Source of the DNA: an uncultured Clostridia bacterium
GTDB taxonomy: Bacteria; Bacillota; Clostridia; TANB77; CAG-508
DNA length: 64,000 nt
Reading direction: 5' to 3'
Assembly (NCBI GenBank): GCA_948852945.1
Contig: CAQPBJ010000005.1
Location: forward strand, 1-64,000
Of the stretch, positions 51,536 to 61,310 are shown one piece after another; the stretch's first letter is position 1, and every line of letters starts with the position of its first letter. A program made the position numbers and the translations under genes. The notes under the pieces are model-generated. The model was not told where the DNA came from and ran no database searches. It saw nothing but the letters and a program-made list of their open reading frames with translations.

Positions 51536-53683
51536 TTATTTAGCCAAATTATATTCTGTTTGTATATTATCTTCTACTTCTTTCATTGCTTCAAGTGTGT
51601 TACTTAATAGCTCATCTATTTCCCATCCTAATATTTCTGCACCTTTTGTAATGATTTCTCTTGAACATCCTGCGGCAAACTTTTTGTCTTTATATTTCTT
51701 TTTCAAGCTTGATAATTCCATATCTTTTGTGCTTTGTGATGGTCTCATTTTTGTAGCTGCCCATATTAATCCAGATAATTCATCTGTTGCAAATAATATT
51801 TTTTCCATATTATGCTCAGGTTTGATATCTGAACATATGCCATATCCATGACTGCAAACAGCATTAATTAATTCACTATTAGCATTAATTTCTTTTAGAA
51901 TTTCAGGTGCTTTTTGGCAATGTTCTTCTGGATACATTTCATAATCTACATCATGTAATAATCCTACTAATCCCCAAAAATCTTCATTTTCATTATATTT
52001 TTTTGCAAAATATCTCATGATTTGTTCAACAGTAATTGCATGTCTTATATGAAATTCTTCTTTATTATATTTTTTTAATAGGTTTATAGCATCTTCTCTT
52101 TTTATTTCTGTTTTAAAGTTATTATTGTCTATTTTATCTTTGTTTTCTGTTTTCTTTGCTTTTTGGTCTGCAATAGTGTTGTTTATAGGTTTCATTGTTG
52201 GAAATAATAGTACATCTCTTATTGATGCGCTGTCTGTTAATAACATTACTAGTCTGTCAATTCCTATACCTATTCCTCCTGTTGGTGGCATTCCATATTC
52301 TAGTGCTTGAACAAAGTCTTCGTCCATCATTCCAGCTTCTTCATCTCCAGCATCTCTAGCTTCTACTTGTTTTTTAAATCTTTCATATTGATCAATTGGA
52401 TCATTCAATTCTGAGAACGCATTTCCGTATTCTCTTCCACCTATAAATATTTCAAATCTTTCTGTTAATCTGTTATCTTTTTGACTTCTTTTAGCTAATG
52501 GTGAAATTTCTACTGGATAATCATATATAAAAGTTGGTTGTATTAATGTTTTTTCTACATATTCATCGAAGAATAATGCAATTACATCTCCTCTTGTTTC
52601 TTTTGTTTTGTCTGGAATTTCTATTCCTCTTTCTTTAGCTAGTTTAACAGCTTCTTCATCTGTTTCAATTTTATTAAAATCTACTCCACAAGCTTCTTTT
52701 ACGCTGTCTATCATACTAATTCTTTTCCAGCCTGGTGTTAAATCTATTTCTTGACCTTGATATGTTATTTTAGTAGTTCCTAAAACTTTCATTGCGCATT
52801 TTGTAAATATTTCTTCTGTAATATCCATCATATATTGATAATCTACATATGCTGCATAAAATTCTATACTTGTAAATTCTGGGTTGTGTCTTATGTCCAT
52901 TCCTTCATTTCTGAATATTCTTCCTATTTCATATACTTTGTCATATCCACCAACTATTAATCTTTTTAAGTTTAGTTCTGTAGCTATTCTTAAATACATT
53001 GATAAATCTAGCGAATTATGATGTGTAACAAATGGTTTTGCTGTGGCTCCACCTGAAATTGTATTTAATATTGGTGTTTCAACTTCTAAATATCCTTTTT
53101 CATCTAGAATTCTTCTTATTTCGCTTATGATTTTGCTTCTTGTTATAAATGTTTGTTTAACTTCTGGATTCATTATTAAATCTACATATCTTTGTCTATA
53201 TCTTAAATCTGCATCTTTTAAACCATGGAATTTTTCTGGTAGTGGTCTTAATGATTTTGAAAGTAATACTACTTCTTTTGCATGTACAGATATTTCTTCT
53301 GTTTTTGTTTTAAATACAAATCCAGATATTCCGATTATATCTCCTATATCCCATGTTTTAAATGCTTTATAACTTTCTTCTCCTAAATCATTTATGCTTA
53401 TATAACTTTGTATTTTTTCATCACTGTCTTGAATTGTACAGAAAGATGCTTTTCCCATTATTCTTTTTGCAATTATTCTTCCTGCAATTTTTACATCTTT
53501 TTCTTCAAAATTTTCATAGTTTGCTTTTATTTCTCCTGCTGTATTTGTTCTATCATATTTTGTTATTTCAAATGGGTCTTTTCCTGCTTCTTGTAGTTCC
53601 TTTAATTTGTCTCTTCTTATTTGCATTAGATGATTTATATCTAATTCTTCATTTTGTTCTATATTGTTATTATTCTCGTTCAT
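51536..53683 (-). CDS. lysS: Lysyl-tRNA synthetase fused to an HD domain
   Basis: A 715-residue protein. Residues 1-505 are a class II LysRS: OB-fold anticodon domain, motif 2 (FRNEGMDIRHNPEFTSIEFY) and motif 3 (GIGIGIDRLVMLL). After a charged linker (about 506-530) comes an HD-domain protein of about 180 residues: HIRHAITVEQIM, GLLHDVDYEMYPEEH, ICSHGYG and TDELSGLIWAA. Stand-alone HD proteins of this type are widespread in Clostridia, but fusion to lysS is unusual. The frame is continuous with no stop between domains. Confidence 0.93.
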   Translation of the reverse strand: MNENNNNIEQNEELDINHLMQIRRDKLKELQEAGKDPFEITKYDRTNTAGEIKANYENFEEKDVKIAGRIIAKRIMGKASFCTIQDSDEKIQSYISINDLGEESYKAFKTWDIGDIIGISGFVFKTKTEEISVHAKEVVLLSKSLRPLPEKFHGLKDADLRYRQRYVDLIMNPEVKQTFITRSKIISEIRRILDEKGYLEVETPILNTISGGATAKPFVTHHNSLDLSMYLRIATELNLKRLIVGGYDKVYEIGRIFRNEGMDIRHNPEFTSIEFYAAYVDYQYMMDITEEIFTKCAMKVLGTTKITYQGQEIDLTPGWKRISMIDSVKEACGVDFNKIETDEEAVKLAKERGIEIPDKTKETRGDVIALFFDEYVEKTLIQPTFIYDYPVEISPLAKRSQKDNRLTERFEIFIGGREYGNAFSELNDPIDQYERFKKQVEARDAGDEEAGMMDEDFVQALEYGMPPTGGIGIGIDRLVMLLTDSASIRDVLLFPTMKPINNTIADQKAKKTENKDKIDNNNFKTEIKREDAINLLKKYNKEEFHIRHAITVEQIMRYFAKKYNENEDFWGLVGLLHDVDYEMYPEEHCQKAPEILKEINANSELINAVCSHGYGICSDIKPEHNMEKILFATDELSGLIWAATKMRPSQSTKDMELSSLKKKYKDKKFAAGCSREIITKGAEILGWEIDELLSNTLEAMKEVEDNIQTEYNLAK

Positions 53684-53743
53684 AATATTTTCCTCTCTTT
53701 ATTTAATTTTTTTTAGCTGTATGTGTGGCTCTTCTTTGAAGAG

Positions 53744-54976
53744 CTAACGTTTGTATCTTCTTAATATCCAGCCTTCTTCTACTTCTATCGGTAATATCAT
53801 TTTTACTTTTTGCTCTGCTTTTCCTGGATTTACTGTCTCTATTTCTTCGTCTGTTTCAATATCCCATAATTTATCTATTGTAAATTTTACTGTTTCTATT
53901 TGGTTTGGAATTATTATTTCCATTTCGTCTCCAATAGATAATTTGTTTTTTATTTCTACTATTGTTTTTTTATTTTCCTTTTTTAATACCTTTGCTCCAA
54001 ATTCATATTCTAAATTATATTGTTTTCCTTCATATTCTTGGAAGTCTTTGTTGTTTCTGTCATTAAAATAGAAAGTTGTTAATCCTCTTGTTTTTGTTTT
54101 TTCTATTTCTGCTAAATATTTTTTTGAATCGTAGTGTTTAGGATCTTTTATATAATCATCTATTGCATTTCTATATGCATTTACTACTGATGCTAAATAA
54201 TACTCTGTTTTTAGTCTTCCTTCTATTTTTAAACTGTCTACTCCTATATCTATTAAATCAGGTATTTCATTTATTAAACATAAATCTTTTGATGAGAATA
54301 TGTATGTGCCTTGTTCATCTGTTTCAACAGGCATTAAGTTTCCTGGTTTGTTTGTTTCTTCGACATATATGTTGTATGCCCATCTACAGCTTTGTGCGCA
54401 ATCTCCTAAATTTGCACTTCTTCCACAAAGAAAATCACTTAGGAAACATCTTCCTGAGTATCCAAAGCATATTGCTCCATGACAGAATGTTTCTATTTCC
54501 ATATCTTTTGGTATATGTTTTCGCATTTCCCTAATTTGTTCTTTATTCATCTCTCTTCCAACGATTACTCTTTTTGCTCCATTATGATACCAAAAGTTTG
54601 CATTGTGGTAACTTATAACATTTGCTTGTGTGCTAATATGAATTTCTATGTCTGGTGCATATTCTTTTAATATTTCTATAACTCCACCGTCTGATGCTAT
54701 TATACCGTCTGGCTTTATTTCGTTTAATTCTTTTGCTGCTTTTATTATTTCGTCATATTTTTCATCCCATGCAAATATATTTAAAGCAACATATACTTTT
54801 TTATTTAAGCTATGAGCATATTCAATTGTTTTCTTTAAGTCATCGTCTTCTACACTCACTCTTGTGCGAAGTGACAAACTTTTTGTTCCCATATATACTG
54901 CGTCTGCTCCATATAAAAAAGCTATCTTTGCTTTTTCGAATGATCCAGCTGGTGCTAATAATTCTATATTCTTCAT
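53744..54976 (-). CDS. U32-family protein, TrhP-like (tRNA U34 hydroxylation)
   Basis: A 410-residue U32 protein: ELLAPAGSFEKAKIAFLYGADAVYMG, ETFCHGAICFGYSGRCFLSDF and GDCAQSCRWAYN with the conserved cysteines, then VDSLKIEGRLKTEYYLASVVNAYR. It matches the group that hydroxylates U34 of tRNA (TrhP/YegQ-like, related to RlhA). A methyltransferase likely to act on the hydroxyl (57458-56865) is nearby, consistent with synthesis of 5-methoxyuridine. It ends in a C-terminal beta domain. Confidence 0.85.
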   Translation of the reverse strand: MKNIELLAPAGSFEKAKIAFLYGADAVYMGTKSLSLRTRVSVEDDDLKKTIEYAHSLNKKVYVALNIFAWDEKYDEIIKAAKELNEIKPDGIIASDGGVIEILKEYAPDIEIHISTQANVISYHNANFWYHNGAKRVIVGREMNKEQIREMRKHIPKDMEIETFCHGAICFGYSGRCFLSDFLCGRSANLGDCAQSCRWAYNIYVEETNKPGNLMPVETDEQGTYIFSSKDLCLINEIPDLIDIGVDSLKIEGRLKTEYYLASVVNAYRNAIDDYIKDPKHYDSKKYLAEIEKTKTRGLTTFYFNDRNNKDFQEYEGKQYNLEYEFGAKVLKKENKKTIVEIKNKLSIGDEMEIIIPNQIETVKFTIDKLWDIETDEEIETVNPGKAEQKVKMILPIEVEEGWILRRYKR

Positions 54977-55241
54977 CCGGTTTTTCCTTTCTTTTTATTT
55001 TGGTAAAATTTTAATATTAATAATATATCATAATTTGATTTGTAAATCTAGTTATTTCTAGACTTTTTTAAATATTTATGCATGATATGTTTATTTTTCT
55101 GCTAGGTAATTTTATATATTTGTTACTTTTATTTTAATGTGTTATTATCTTGAATTATATTTTCAGTAAATTTATATTGATTTAATTAGTAAAATATTAT
55201 AAGATGGTGACTGGAAATATAATAAGAATGGAGAAAAAATT

Positions 55242-56162
55242 ATGGAAAAAATATTAGTTTTTGGACACAAAAGTCCTGATACAGATTCTATAGCAGCTTC
55301 AATTGCTATGGCATATTTACAAAATAAATTGGGCAAAGCTGTAGAACCACGTAGACTTGGAAATATTAATAAAGAAACAGAATATGTTTTAAATCATTTT
55401 AAAATTGGTGCACCTGAATTACTTTCTTCAGTTAATGAAGATAATGAAGTTATATTAGTAGATCATAATGAAGCTGCTCAATGTGTTGATGGTATTGAAA
55501 AAGCTCATATTCGTATGGTTGTAGACCATCATACTATGGATTTTAAAGCTTCTGAACCTTTATATTATTATGCTGAACCTGTTGGTTGTACTTGTACAGT
55601 TCTTTATAAATTATTTAATGATAATAATGTTGTTATACCTGCAGATGTTGCTGGTTTAATGCTTAGTGCTATTATTTCTGATACACTTCTTTTTAAATCA
55701 CCAACATGTACTGAAAAAGATCAAAAAGTTGCTGAAGATTTAGCTAAAATTGCAAATGTAGATATTAATACTTATGGTTTAGCTATGCTTAAAGCTGGTA
55801 CTGATCTATCTTCTTTCTCAGAAGAAGAATTAGTTAATTTAGACGGAAAGCAATTTACTTTGGCTGATAAAGTTAAAGCTAAAATTTCTCAAGTAAATAC
55901 TGCTGACATAGATGAAGTTATGGCTAGAAAAGGAAAAATTGAATCAGCTATGAACAAAGATATCGATTCTTTAGATTTAGAACTAAATGTATTCTTAATT
56001 ACTGATATTATTAATAGTAATTCTCAAGTTATTGTTTTAGGTTCTAAGGCTGACATCGTTGAAAAAGCATATTCAGTTACTCTTGAAGATAATACTGCGT
56101 TTTTACCAGGTATTGTTTCTAGAAAGAAACAAGTTGTTCCTGTTTTAACAGCAAATTGCTAA
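55242..56162 (+). CDS. ppaC: Manganese-dependent inorganic pyrophosphatase
   Basis: A 306-residue family II PPase: VFGHKSPDTDSIAASIAMAY (metal ligands His and Asp), VDHNEAAQ, RMVVDHHTMDF (DHH) and a C-terminal DHHA2 domain (LITDIINSNSQVIVLG, and PGIVSRKKQVVP with the arginine/lysine phosphate-binding residues). It hydrolyses PPi to phosphate. It is one of the few plus-strand genes, divergent from the TrhP-like gene. A 265-bp divergent intergenic region separates them, in which I see no clear operator. Confidence 0.95.
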   Translation: MEKILVFGHKSPDTDSIAASIAMAYLQNKLGKAVEPRRLGNINKETEYVLNHFKIGAPELLSSVNEDNEVILVDHNEAAQCVDGIEKAHIRMVVDHHTMDFKASEPLYYYAEPVGCTCTVLYKLFNDNNVVIPADVAGLMLSAIISDTLLFKSPTCTEKDQKVAEDLAKIANVDINTYGLAMLKAGTDLSSFSEEELVNLDGKQFTLADKVKAKISQVNTADIDEVMARKGKIESAMNKDIDSLDLELNVFLITDIINSNSQVIVLGSKADIVEKAYSVTLEDNTAFLPGIVSRKKQVVPVLTANC

Positions 56163-56174
56163 TATTGCATTGAA

Positions 56175-56207
56175 TATTAAAGCTACTCTTAAGAGTAGCT
56201 TTTTTGT
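56175..56207 (+). terminator. Terminator after ppaC
   Basis: AAAGCTACTC / GAGTAGCTTT with TTAA loop and a T-run on the plus strand. Confidence 0.9.
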
Positions 56208-56217
56208 ATTATAAAAG

Positions 56218-56262
56218 CAAAAAATCTTCTAGCTTTCAAATGGCCTAGAAGATTTCTTTTGC
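56218..56262 (-). terminator. Terminator after the GC-rich gene 56304-56801
   Basis: AAATCTTCTAG / CTAGAAGATTT hairpin with T-rich exit on the minus strand. Confidence 0.75.
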
Positions 56263-56303
56263 TGAGAACTCTCGCTTGCATTAGTGCTTACCTATATGCC
56301 GAT

Positions 56304-56801
56304 TTATTCTTCGACATATTCAAAAAACAATTCTTTCATGTCAGTAAATGTGGCATTCCGCGCTTCGTTGTTTTTGGCTTTGAATTGTGCGTAGCAATCA
56401 TCGAAAGCTGGCAGCTTGCTCAAAGGTTGTACAACTTTGGAATTTACATAGTACCACTTCTTTTTGAATTTGATGAAGCTCATCGTTCCATAGTAGTGTG
56501 TATCTACGTCTGATCCCCATAGCACTCTCTGCAACATGATGTTGTCCTTTCGATGTTTTGCGCTTTCCTTATCGATTGGACTGATCACATCGTTTCCGTT
56601 TGCTATGCCCACTTTCCAGTAGATGTTCTTGTGGATATACTCGTCCATCAACTCTTTGAAATTCCATGTTTTCTTGTTCTGAATCTCAGAGTGGTAGATG
56701 GTGCTTAGTTGTTCCACGCGTTCAATCTGCTCCATTACTTTTGGCGGAATGTTTGGCTTTTTTTGCAAAAGCCGTTTGAATCTTCTGGTCAATTGTTTCA
56801 T
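56304..56801 (-). CDS. GC-rich orphan gene, unknown function
   Basis: A 165-residue basic, soluble protein rich in aromatic residues (KKTWNFKELMDEYIHKNIYW, KKWYYVNSKVV). Start at ATG 56801, eight bases after AGGAGG. Codon use differs clearly from the neighbours (CTG, GCC, CGC, AAC), and arginine is encoded by in-frame CGG at two positions (56774-56772 and 56360-56358). It is an isolated unit with its own terminator, inserted between ppaC and the methyltransferase gene. It looks acquired. No family recognised. With a +1 shift at the first CGG the protein would end soon after residue 10. Confidence 0.65.
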   Translation of the reverse strand: MKQLTRRFKRLLQKKPNIPPKVMEQIERVEQLSTIYHSEIQNKKTWNFKELMDEYIHKNIYWKVGIANGNDVISPIDKESAKHRKDNIMLQRVLWGSDVDTHYYGTMSFIKFKKKWYYVNSKVVQPLSKLPAFDDCYAQFKAKNNEARNATFTDMKELFFEYVEE

Positions 56802-56864
56802 ATGAAACACCTCCTGTTGTGTGATGTTTATATTATACCCTGCTTTATTAAGTTATGTCAACTG

Positions 56865-57458
56865 CTATTTTATAACTCTTGTTATTGCTAAGCCGTCTCC
56901 TATTTCTAAAATTTCTGATTTACATTTATCGTTTTCTGTTATTTCTTTTATATATTCACGAAGATGTCTAACTGCTGTACGTTGCTTATGTGCATTATAA
57001 TCACTCATTACATATCCTTTGTATAAGATGTTATCTGCTAAAATTAGTCCATTATTTTTTACTAATCTTATTCCGTGCTCCAAAAACACTGGATATTTCC
57101 CTTTTGCTGCATCTATAAAAATAATATCGTATTCATTATTTATTTTAGGTAATATTTCTACAGCATCACCTATAAAAATATTTATTCTGTTAGATACTCC
57201 TATTTTTTCTACATTTTCTTTTGCTTCTTTTGCTCTTTCTTCACTTAACTCAATTGTGTCAATTATACAATCGTTTGATGTAACTCTAGCAAATGTGCTT
57301 GCAGAATACCCTACAGCTGTTCCTATTTCTAATATTCTTTTTGGTTTTTCCTCTTTTAAGATTTCTTCTATCTTCTCTAGGGTGTCGTCCATTAATATTG
57401 GAATATGTTCTTCTAAAGCTTTTTCTTTTACTTTTTTTAGTTCTTCTTCGTTAAACAT
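56865..57458 (-). CDS. TrmR-like tRNA 5-hydroxyuridine methyltransferase (class I SAM)
   Basis: A 197-residue O-methyltransferase: ILEIGTAVGYSAST (SAM motif I), DTIELSEERA, FIGDAVEILP, DIIFIDAAKGKYPVFLEH (metal/catalytic), LILADNILYKGYV. It belongs to the YrrM/TrmR-like group, which methylates 5-hydroxyuridine in tRNA. Start ATG 57458 follows TAGGAG. The nearby TrhP-like gene would supply the substrate. A small-molecule O-methyltransferase is the alternative. Confidence 0.8.
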   Translation of the reverse strand: MFNEEELKKVKEKALEEHIPILMDDTLEKIEEILKEEKPKRILEIGTAVGYSASTFARVTSNDCIIDTIELSEERAKEAKENVEKIGVSNRINIFIGDAVEILPKINNEYDIIFIDAAKGKYPVFLEHGIRLVKNNGLILADNILYKGYVMSDYNAHKQRTAVRHLREYIKEITENDKCKSEILEIGDGLAITRVIK

Positions 57459-57475
57459 TTTATCTCCTACTATCA

Positions 57476-57516
57476 TAAAAAGGAGTTCTGCTTTTTCAGA
57501 ACTCCTTTTTTATATT
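57476..57516. terminator. Terminator after typA
   Basis: AAAAAGGAGTTCTG / CAGAACTCCTTTTT hairpin directly below the typA stop. Confidence 0.85.
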
Positions 57517-59340
57517 TTAACTTTTATTTGCATTTCTAGCAGCTCTTTCTCTTTCTTTTGAATCTAAGATTTTCTTTCTTAATCTTATATTTTGTGGAGT
57601 TATTTCTACTAATTCATCATCTTCTATAAATTCAATTGCTTTTTCTAAGCTTAGTTGAATTGGTGGAACTAATCTTAATGCATCATCTGATCCAGATGCT
57701 CTTGTGTTTGTTAAATGTTTTTCTTTACATACATTTATTGCTAAGTCTTCTGATCTTGAGTTTATGCCAACTATCATTCCTTCATATACTTCTACACCTG
57801 GTCCTATAAATAAGTCACCTTTATCTTGTGCATTATATAATCCGTAAGTTATTGATTTTCCAGCTTCAAATGCTACTATTGTTCCTCTAACTCTTGATAT
57901 AACTTCACCTTTAAATGGTTCATAAGAATCAAATATACTGTTCATTGTTCCATTGCCTTTTGTGTCTGTCAAAAATTCTGTTCTATATCCTATAAGACCT
58001 CTGGCTGGTATCTTGAATTCTACTTTTGTATGTCCTGCTTCAGCTGGTTCCATGTTAACCATTTCACCTTTTCTTCTTCCTAGTTTTTCAATAACTGTTC
58101 CTATACAATCATCTGGAACATTTATTACTAGTCTTTCAATTGGTTCACATTTTACGCCATCTATTTCTTTTATAATAACTTTTGGTCTTGATACTAATAA
58201 TTCAAAACCTTCTCTTCTCATTGTTTCAATTAAAACTGATAGATGTAATTCTCCTCTTCCTGAAACTTCAAATGAATCTGGTGAATCAGTTTCAGTAACT
58301 CTTAGAGAAACATTTCTATCTAATTCTTTTAATAATCTATCACGAATATGTCTAGAGGTTATAAATTGTCCTTCACGTCCTGCTAAAGGTCCGTTGTTAA
58401 CACTAAATGTCATTGATACTGTAGGTTCGTCAATATCTACAAATGGAATTTTTTCTGGATGCTCATAATCACAGATTGTTTCTCCTATATTGATATCTGC
58501 AATACCTGACATACATATAATATCTCCAGCTCCAGTTTCTTCAACTTCTACTCTTTTTAATCCATCATATGTATATAGTTTAGTAACTCTTGCTGTTTCT
58601 GTTTTATCTTCTTTTTTACAGATTGTAACTGGCATTCCTAATTTTACAATTCCTCTTTCAACTCTACCAACTGCAATTCTACCAATATATTCATCATAAT
58701 CAATATTTGATACTAGCATTTGCATTGGTCCATCTTGATCACAGTTTGGAGCTTTTATTGTATTTACTATAGTTTCAAATAAACATTCTAAATTTTCTCC
58801 TGGTTTATTTAAATCTAATGTTGCTGTACCTTGTTTTCCTGAAGCATATACAACTGGAAAATCAAGTTGGTCATCGTTTGCATCTAATTCGATAAATAAA
58901 TCTAATACTTCATCAACTACTTTTTCTGGTCTTGCTCCTGGTCTATCTATTTTGTTAATAACAACTATTGGTTTTAAGTTTAATGCCAATGATTTTTTTA
59001 AAACTTCTCTAGTTTGTGGCATAGCTCCTTCAAAAGCATCTACTAGTAATACAACTCCATCAACCATTTTTAAAACACGTTCTACTTCTCCACCAAAATC
59101 TGCGTGACCTGGTGTGTCAACTATATTTATTTTTAAATCTTTATAATGAACTGCTGTATTTTTTGAAAGTATTGTTATTCCTCTTTCTTTTTCTAGGTCA
59201 TTTGAGTCCATTACTCTTTCTTGTACTTGTTCATTATCTCTAAATATCCCACTTTGTCTTAGCATTGCGTCTACTAATGTTGTTTTTCCATGGTCTACGT
59301 GAGCAATGATTGCTACATTTCTTAATTTCTCATTAATCAT
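57517..59340 (-). CDS. typA: GTPase TypA/BipA
   Basis: A 607-residue translational GTPase: AHVDHGKTTL (G1), RGITI (G2), DTPGHADFGGEV (G3), NKIDRP (G4), ASGKQG, followed by EF-G-like domains and the BipA-specific C-terminal region. It acts on the 50S subunit and in stress adaptation. Intact over 607 codons with no in-frame CGG. Confidence 0.97.
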   Translation of the reverse strand: MINEKLRNVAIIAHVDHGKTTLVDAMLRQSGIFRDNEQVQERVMDSNDLEKERGITILSKNTAVHYKDLKINIVDTPGHADFGGEVERVLKMVDGVVLLVDAFEGAMPQTREVLKKSLALNLKPIVVINKIDRPGARPEKVVDEVLDLFIELDANDDQLDFPVVYASGKQGTATLDLNKPGENLECLFETIVNTIKAPNCDQDGPMQMLVSNIDYDEYIGRIAVGRVERGIVKLGMPVTICKKEDKTETARVTKLYTYDGLKRVEVEETGAGDIICMSGIADINIGETICDYEHPEKIPFVDIDEPTVSMTFSVNNGPLAGREGQFITSRHIRDRLLKELDRNVSLRVTETDSPDSFEVSGRGELHLSVLIETMRREGFELLVSRPKVIIKEIDGVKCEPIERLVINVPDDCIGTVIEKLGRRKGEMVNMEPAEAGHTKVEFKIPARGLIGYRTEFLTDTKGNGTMNSIFDSYEPFKGEVISRVRGTIVAFEAGKSITYGLYNAQDKGDLFIGPGVEVYEGMIVGINSRSEDLAINVCKEKHLTNTRASGSDDALRLVPPIQLSLEKAIEFIEDDELVEITPQNIRLRKKILDSKERERAARNANKS

Positions 59341-59369
59341 TTTTATAACTCCCTATCTAATTTAACACG

Positions 59370-59400
59370 TGCATAGGGCGTAGATACTACGCCCTATTTA
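59370..59400. repeat. GC-rich palindrome upstream of typA
   Basis: ATAGGGCGTAG / CTACGCCCTAT with a three-base loop. There is no T-run on either strand, so it is not a typical terminator for gene 59446. It could be a protein-binding site or a leader structure for typA. Confidence 0.5.
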
Positions 59401-59445
59401 AAAACTGTTTAATATTATATTACTTTTAGTTTATTTTGTCAATTT

Positions 59446-61197
59446 CTAACTTTCGTCTGTATATACTGTTATAACTTTTTCGTTATACTCTTCAATTGAT
59501 GCTGCATCTAGTCCTGAATACACCCATGCCTCATAAAGAGATATTACTCCTGTGCTACTGTCATAGATATCATCTACTGCATAAATGTTTTGTGATGATG
59601 AGGCTTGTTTTTCAAATACTAATGTTATCGTTTTGTTAGTTTTAGTATTTGTTAATTCTAATACTACTCTATTTACATTCATTATTTTGTAATCTTCAAT
59701 TTTTCCTGCGTTGTTGTATTGAATTGAATGTGAGTTACTTGTATTTGTTGATACATCTGTATCTTTACTAATATTTTCTAGAATTGTTTGGAAACTATCT
59801 GCAATTTCATCTGCTTCTGTAGCTTCAAAAATACCATCACAGTTATCCTCTAATCTTCCAGATGTTCCTGCAAAATATTTTCTTAGATTTGATATGTCTG
59901 ACGATACTCCTACTGCATACATTCCAACATTTCTTCCTCCTGATGATATTTTTTTAATCAAGCCTCCAACTCTTCCTAATTCTGTTGTTCCGTTTCTTAT
60001 AGCTCCCCAATATTTATTTGATTCTCCATCAGTTAATATAATTACATCTCTTTGTATTTTCTCGTCTTTTATGCTATTTGTATATTCATAAGCTGTATAT
60101 AGTGCATTTGGTGCACATGTATTTCCTCCAAATCCTGGTGCATTTGCTATATTCGAATCAAGGCTTTTGTAATAGGTTTCATAATATGTATACCATCTAT
60201 CAGGTTTTGATGAGGTATAATGAGGTCCTATTGTATAATTTGTATTATTATCTCTATTTCCCACCTTTTCCATTATCTTACTGTAATGTGAATATGTGAA
60301 TATATTACTGTATCCTGCTTTTGCTTCTGCTATACTCTTTTTTTGCCTGTATACTTGTTTTATCGCTTCTGATTGATTATCTCCCGCAAAGGTATATAAT
60401 GTTATTGATTTTTTATCATTTTCTGATTTTTCAAAGTATGTTTCTATAAAAGTATCCAATGCTTTTACTGTTGCTGCCCATCTAGTTGAATTATATCCAT
60501 TTAATCTATCATTTCTGTCATATGCTATTCTATTAGTTGTATTTTTCATTGCGTATGACATTGATGGTGTTATATCTAATACAATTACAACCTCTTGTTC
60601 TTTTGCTACTTCTGTTTTAGGGTTTATTCTCAAGGTCAAGTTTTGAGATGCAAAATCTAAGTTACCTGAATTGTCAGCATAATCTCCAAAGTTAACTAGT
60701 TTTCCATATGTATTATTATCAGCTAAGTATGCTGCATTTAAATCATGGTCTACAACATATATTCCTTTATTTTGTATCTCAGATAAATTTGTAAATGTAA
60801 ATTCATTTAATTTTTTTTGATTTTTGTATACTCCATTTTCTAACCCTAATAGTTTTGCTATATCTACATCTGGGTTTTCAAAATTAATGTAAAATATTGA
60901 TTTTTTAGTTTCTTTATCGTCTTTGCCTTCTGTGAAAGTTATTTCTTTTAATATTCCTTCTTCAATTAAATCTTCTATTGTTTTTTTAGATGATGAATAT
61001 AGGTCTGTGCTTTTTAATGTATATGACTTTATTGTATCATCTAATACTTGTACTTTACTCATTATCTTAGCTTTATTGCTACTTTTAAATATTCCATTAT
61101 CACCTAATGCCATATTTATAGATATTGCTGCTAAAATCAATAATATAATGATTGTTATTACTAACATTATCATTGTAATACCTTTTTGGTTTCTCAT
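59446..61197 (-). CDS. Pilin-like N-terminus fused to a von Willebrand A domain
   Basis: A 583-residue protein. It starts with a prepilin-like signal (NQKG-ITMIMLVITIIILLILAAI), followed by a pilin-type stalk and a VWA domain from about residue 205: VVIVLDITPSMS (DxTxS MIDAS), VIILTDGES (MIDAS Asp). The C-terminal part is beta-rich. This layout fits a tip adhesin or minor pilin. Start chosen at ATG 61197 (or 61200), 5-8 bases after AAGGAG; the longer GTG frame would include that site. Confidence 0.8.
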   Translation of the reverse strand: MRNQKGITMIMLVITIIILLILAAISINMALGDNGIFKSSNKAKIMSKVQVLDDTIKSYTLKSTDLYSSSKKTIEDLIEEGILKEITFTEGKDDKETKKSIFYINFENPDVDIAKLLGLENGVYKNQKKLNEFTFTNLSEIQNKGIYVVDHDLNAAYLADNNTYGKLVNFGDYADNSGNLDFASQNLTLRINPKTEVAKEQEVVIVLDITPSMSYAMKNTTNRIAYDRNDRLNGYNSTRWAATVKALDTFIETYFEKSENDKKSITLYTFAGDNQSEAIKQVYRQKKSIAEAKAGYSNIFTYSHYSKIMEKVGNRDNNTNYTIGPHYTSSKPDRWYTYYETYYKSLDSNIANAPGFGGNTCAPNALYTAYEYTNSIKDEKIQRDVIILTDGESNKYWGAIRNGTTELGRVGGLIKKISSGGRNVGMYAVGVSSDISNLRKYFAGTSGRLEDNCDGIFEATEADEIADSFQTILENISKDTDVSTNTSNSHSIQYNNAGKIEDYKIMNVNRVVLELTNTKTNKTITLVFEKQASSSQNIYAVDDIYDSSTGVISLYEAWVYSGLDAASIEEYNEKVITVYTDES

Positions 61198-61310
61198 CAT
61201 TTGTTCTCCTTTTTTCACATATATATTAGATTATACTTATATATTTTTCTCTTTTCAATAAAGATAACCATTTGTAATATTTTGTAACATATTTATAATA
61301 TTAGATAAAA

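Noticed and set aside
59370..59400. Terminator for gene 59446-61197
   Set aside because: The hairpin has no T-run on either strand.
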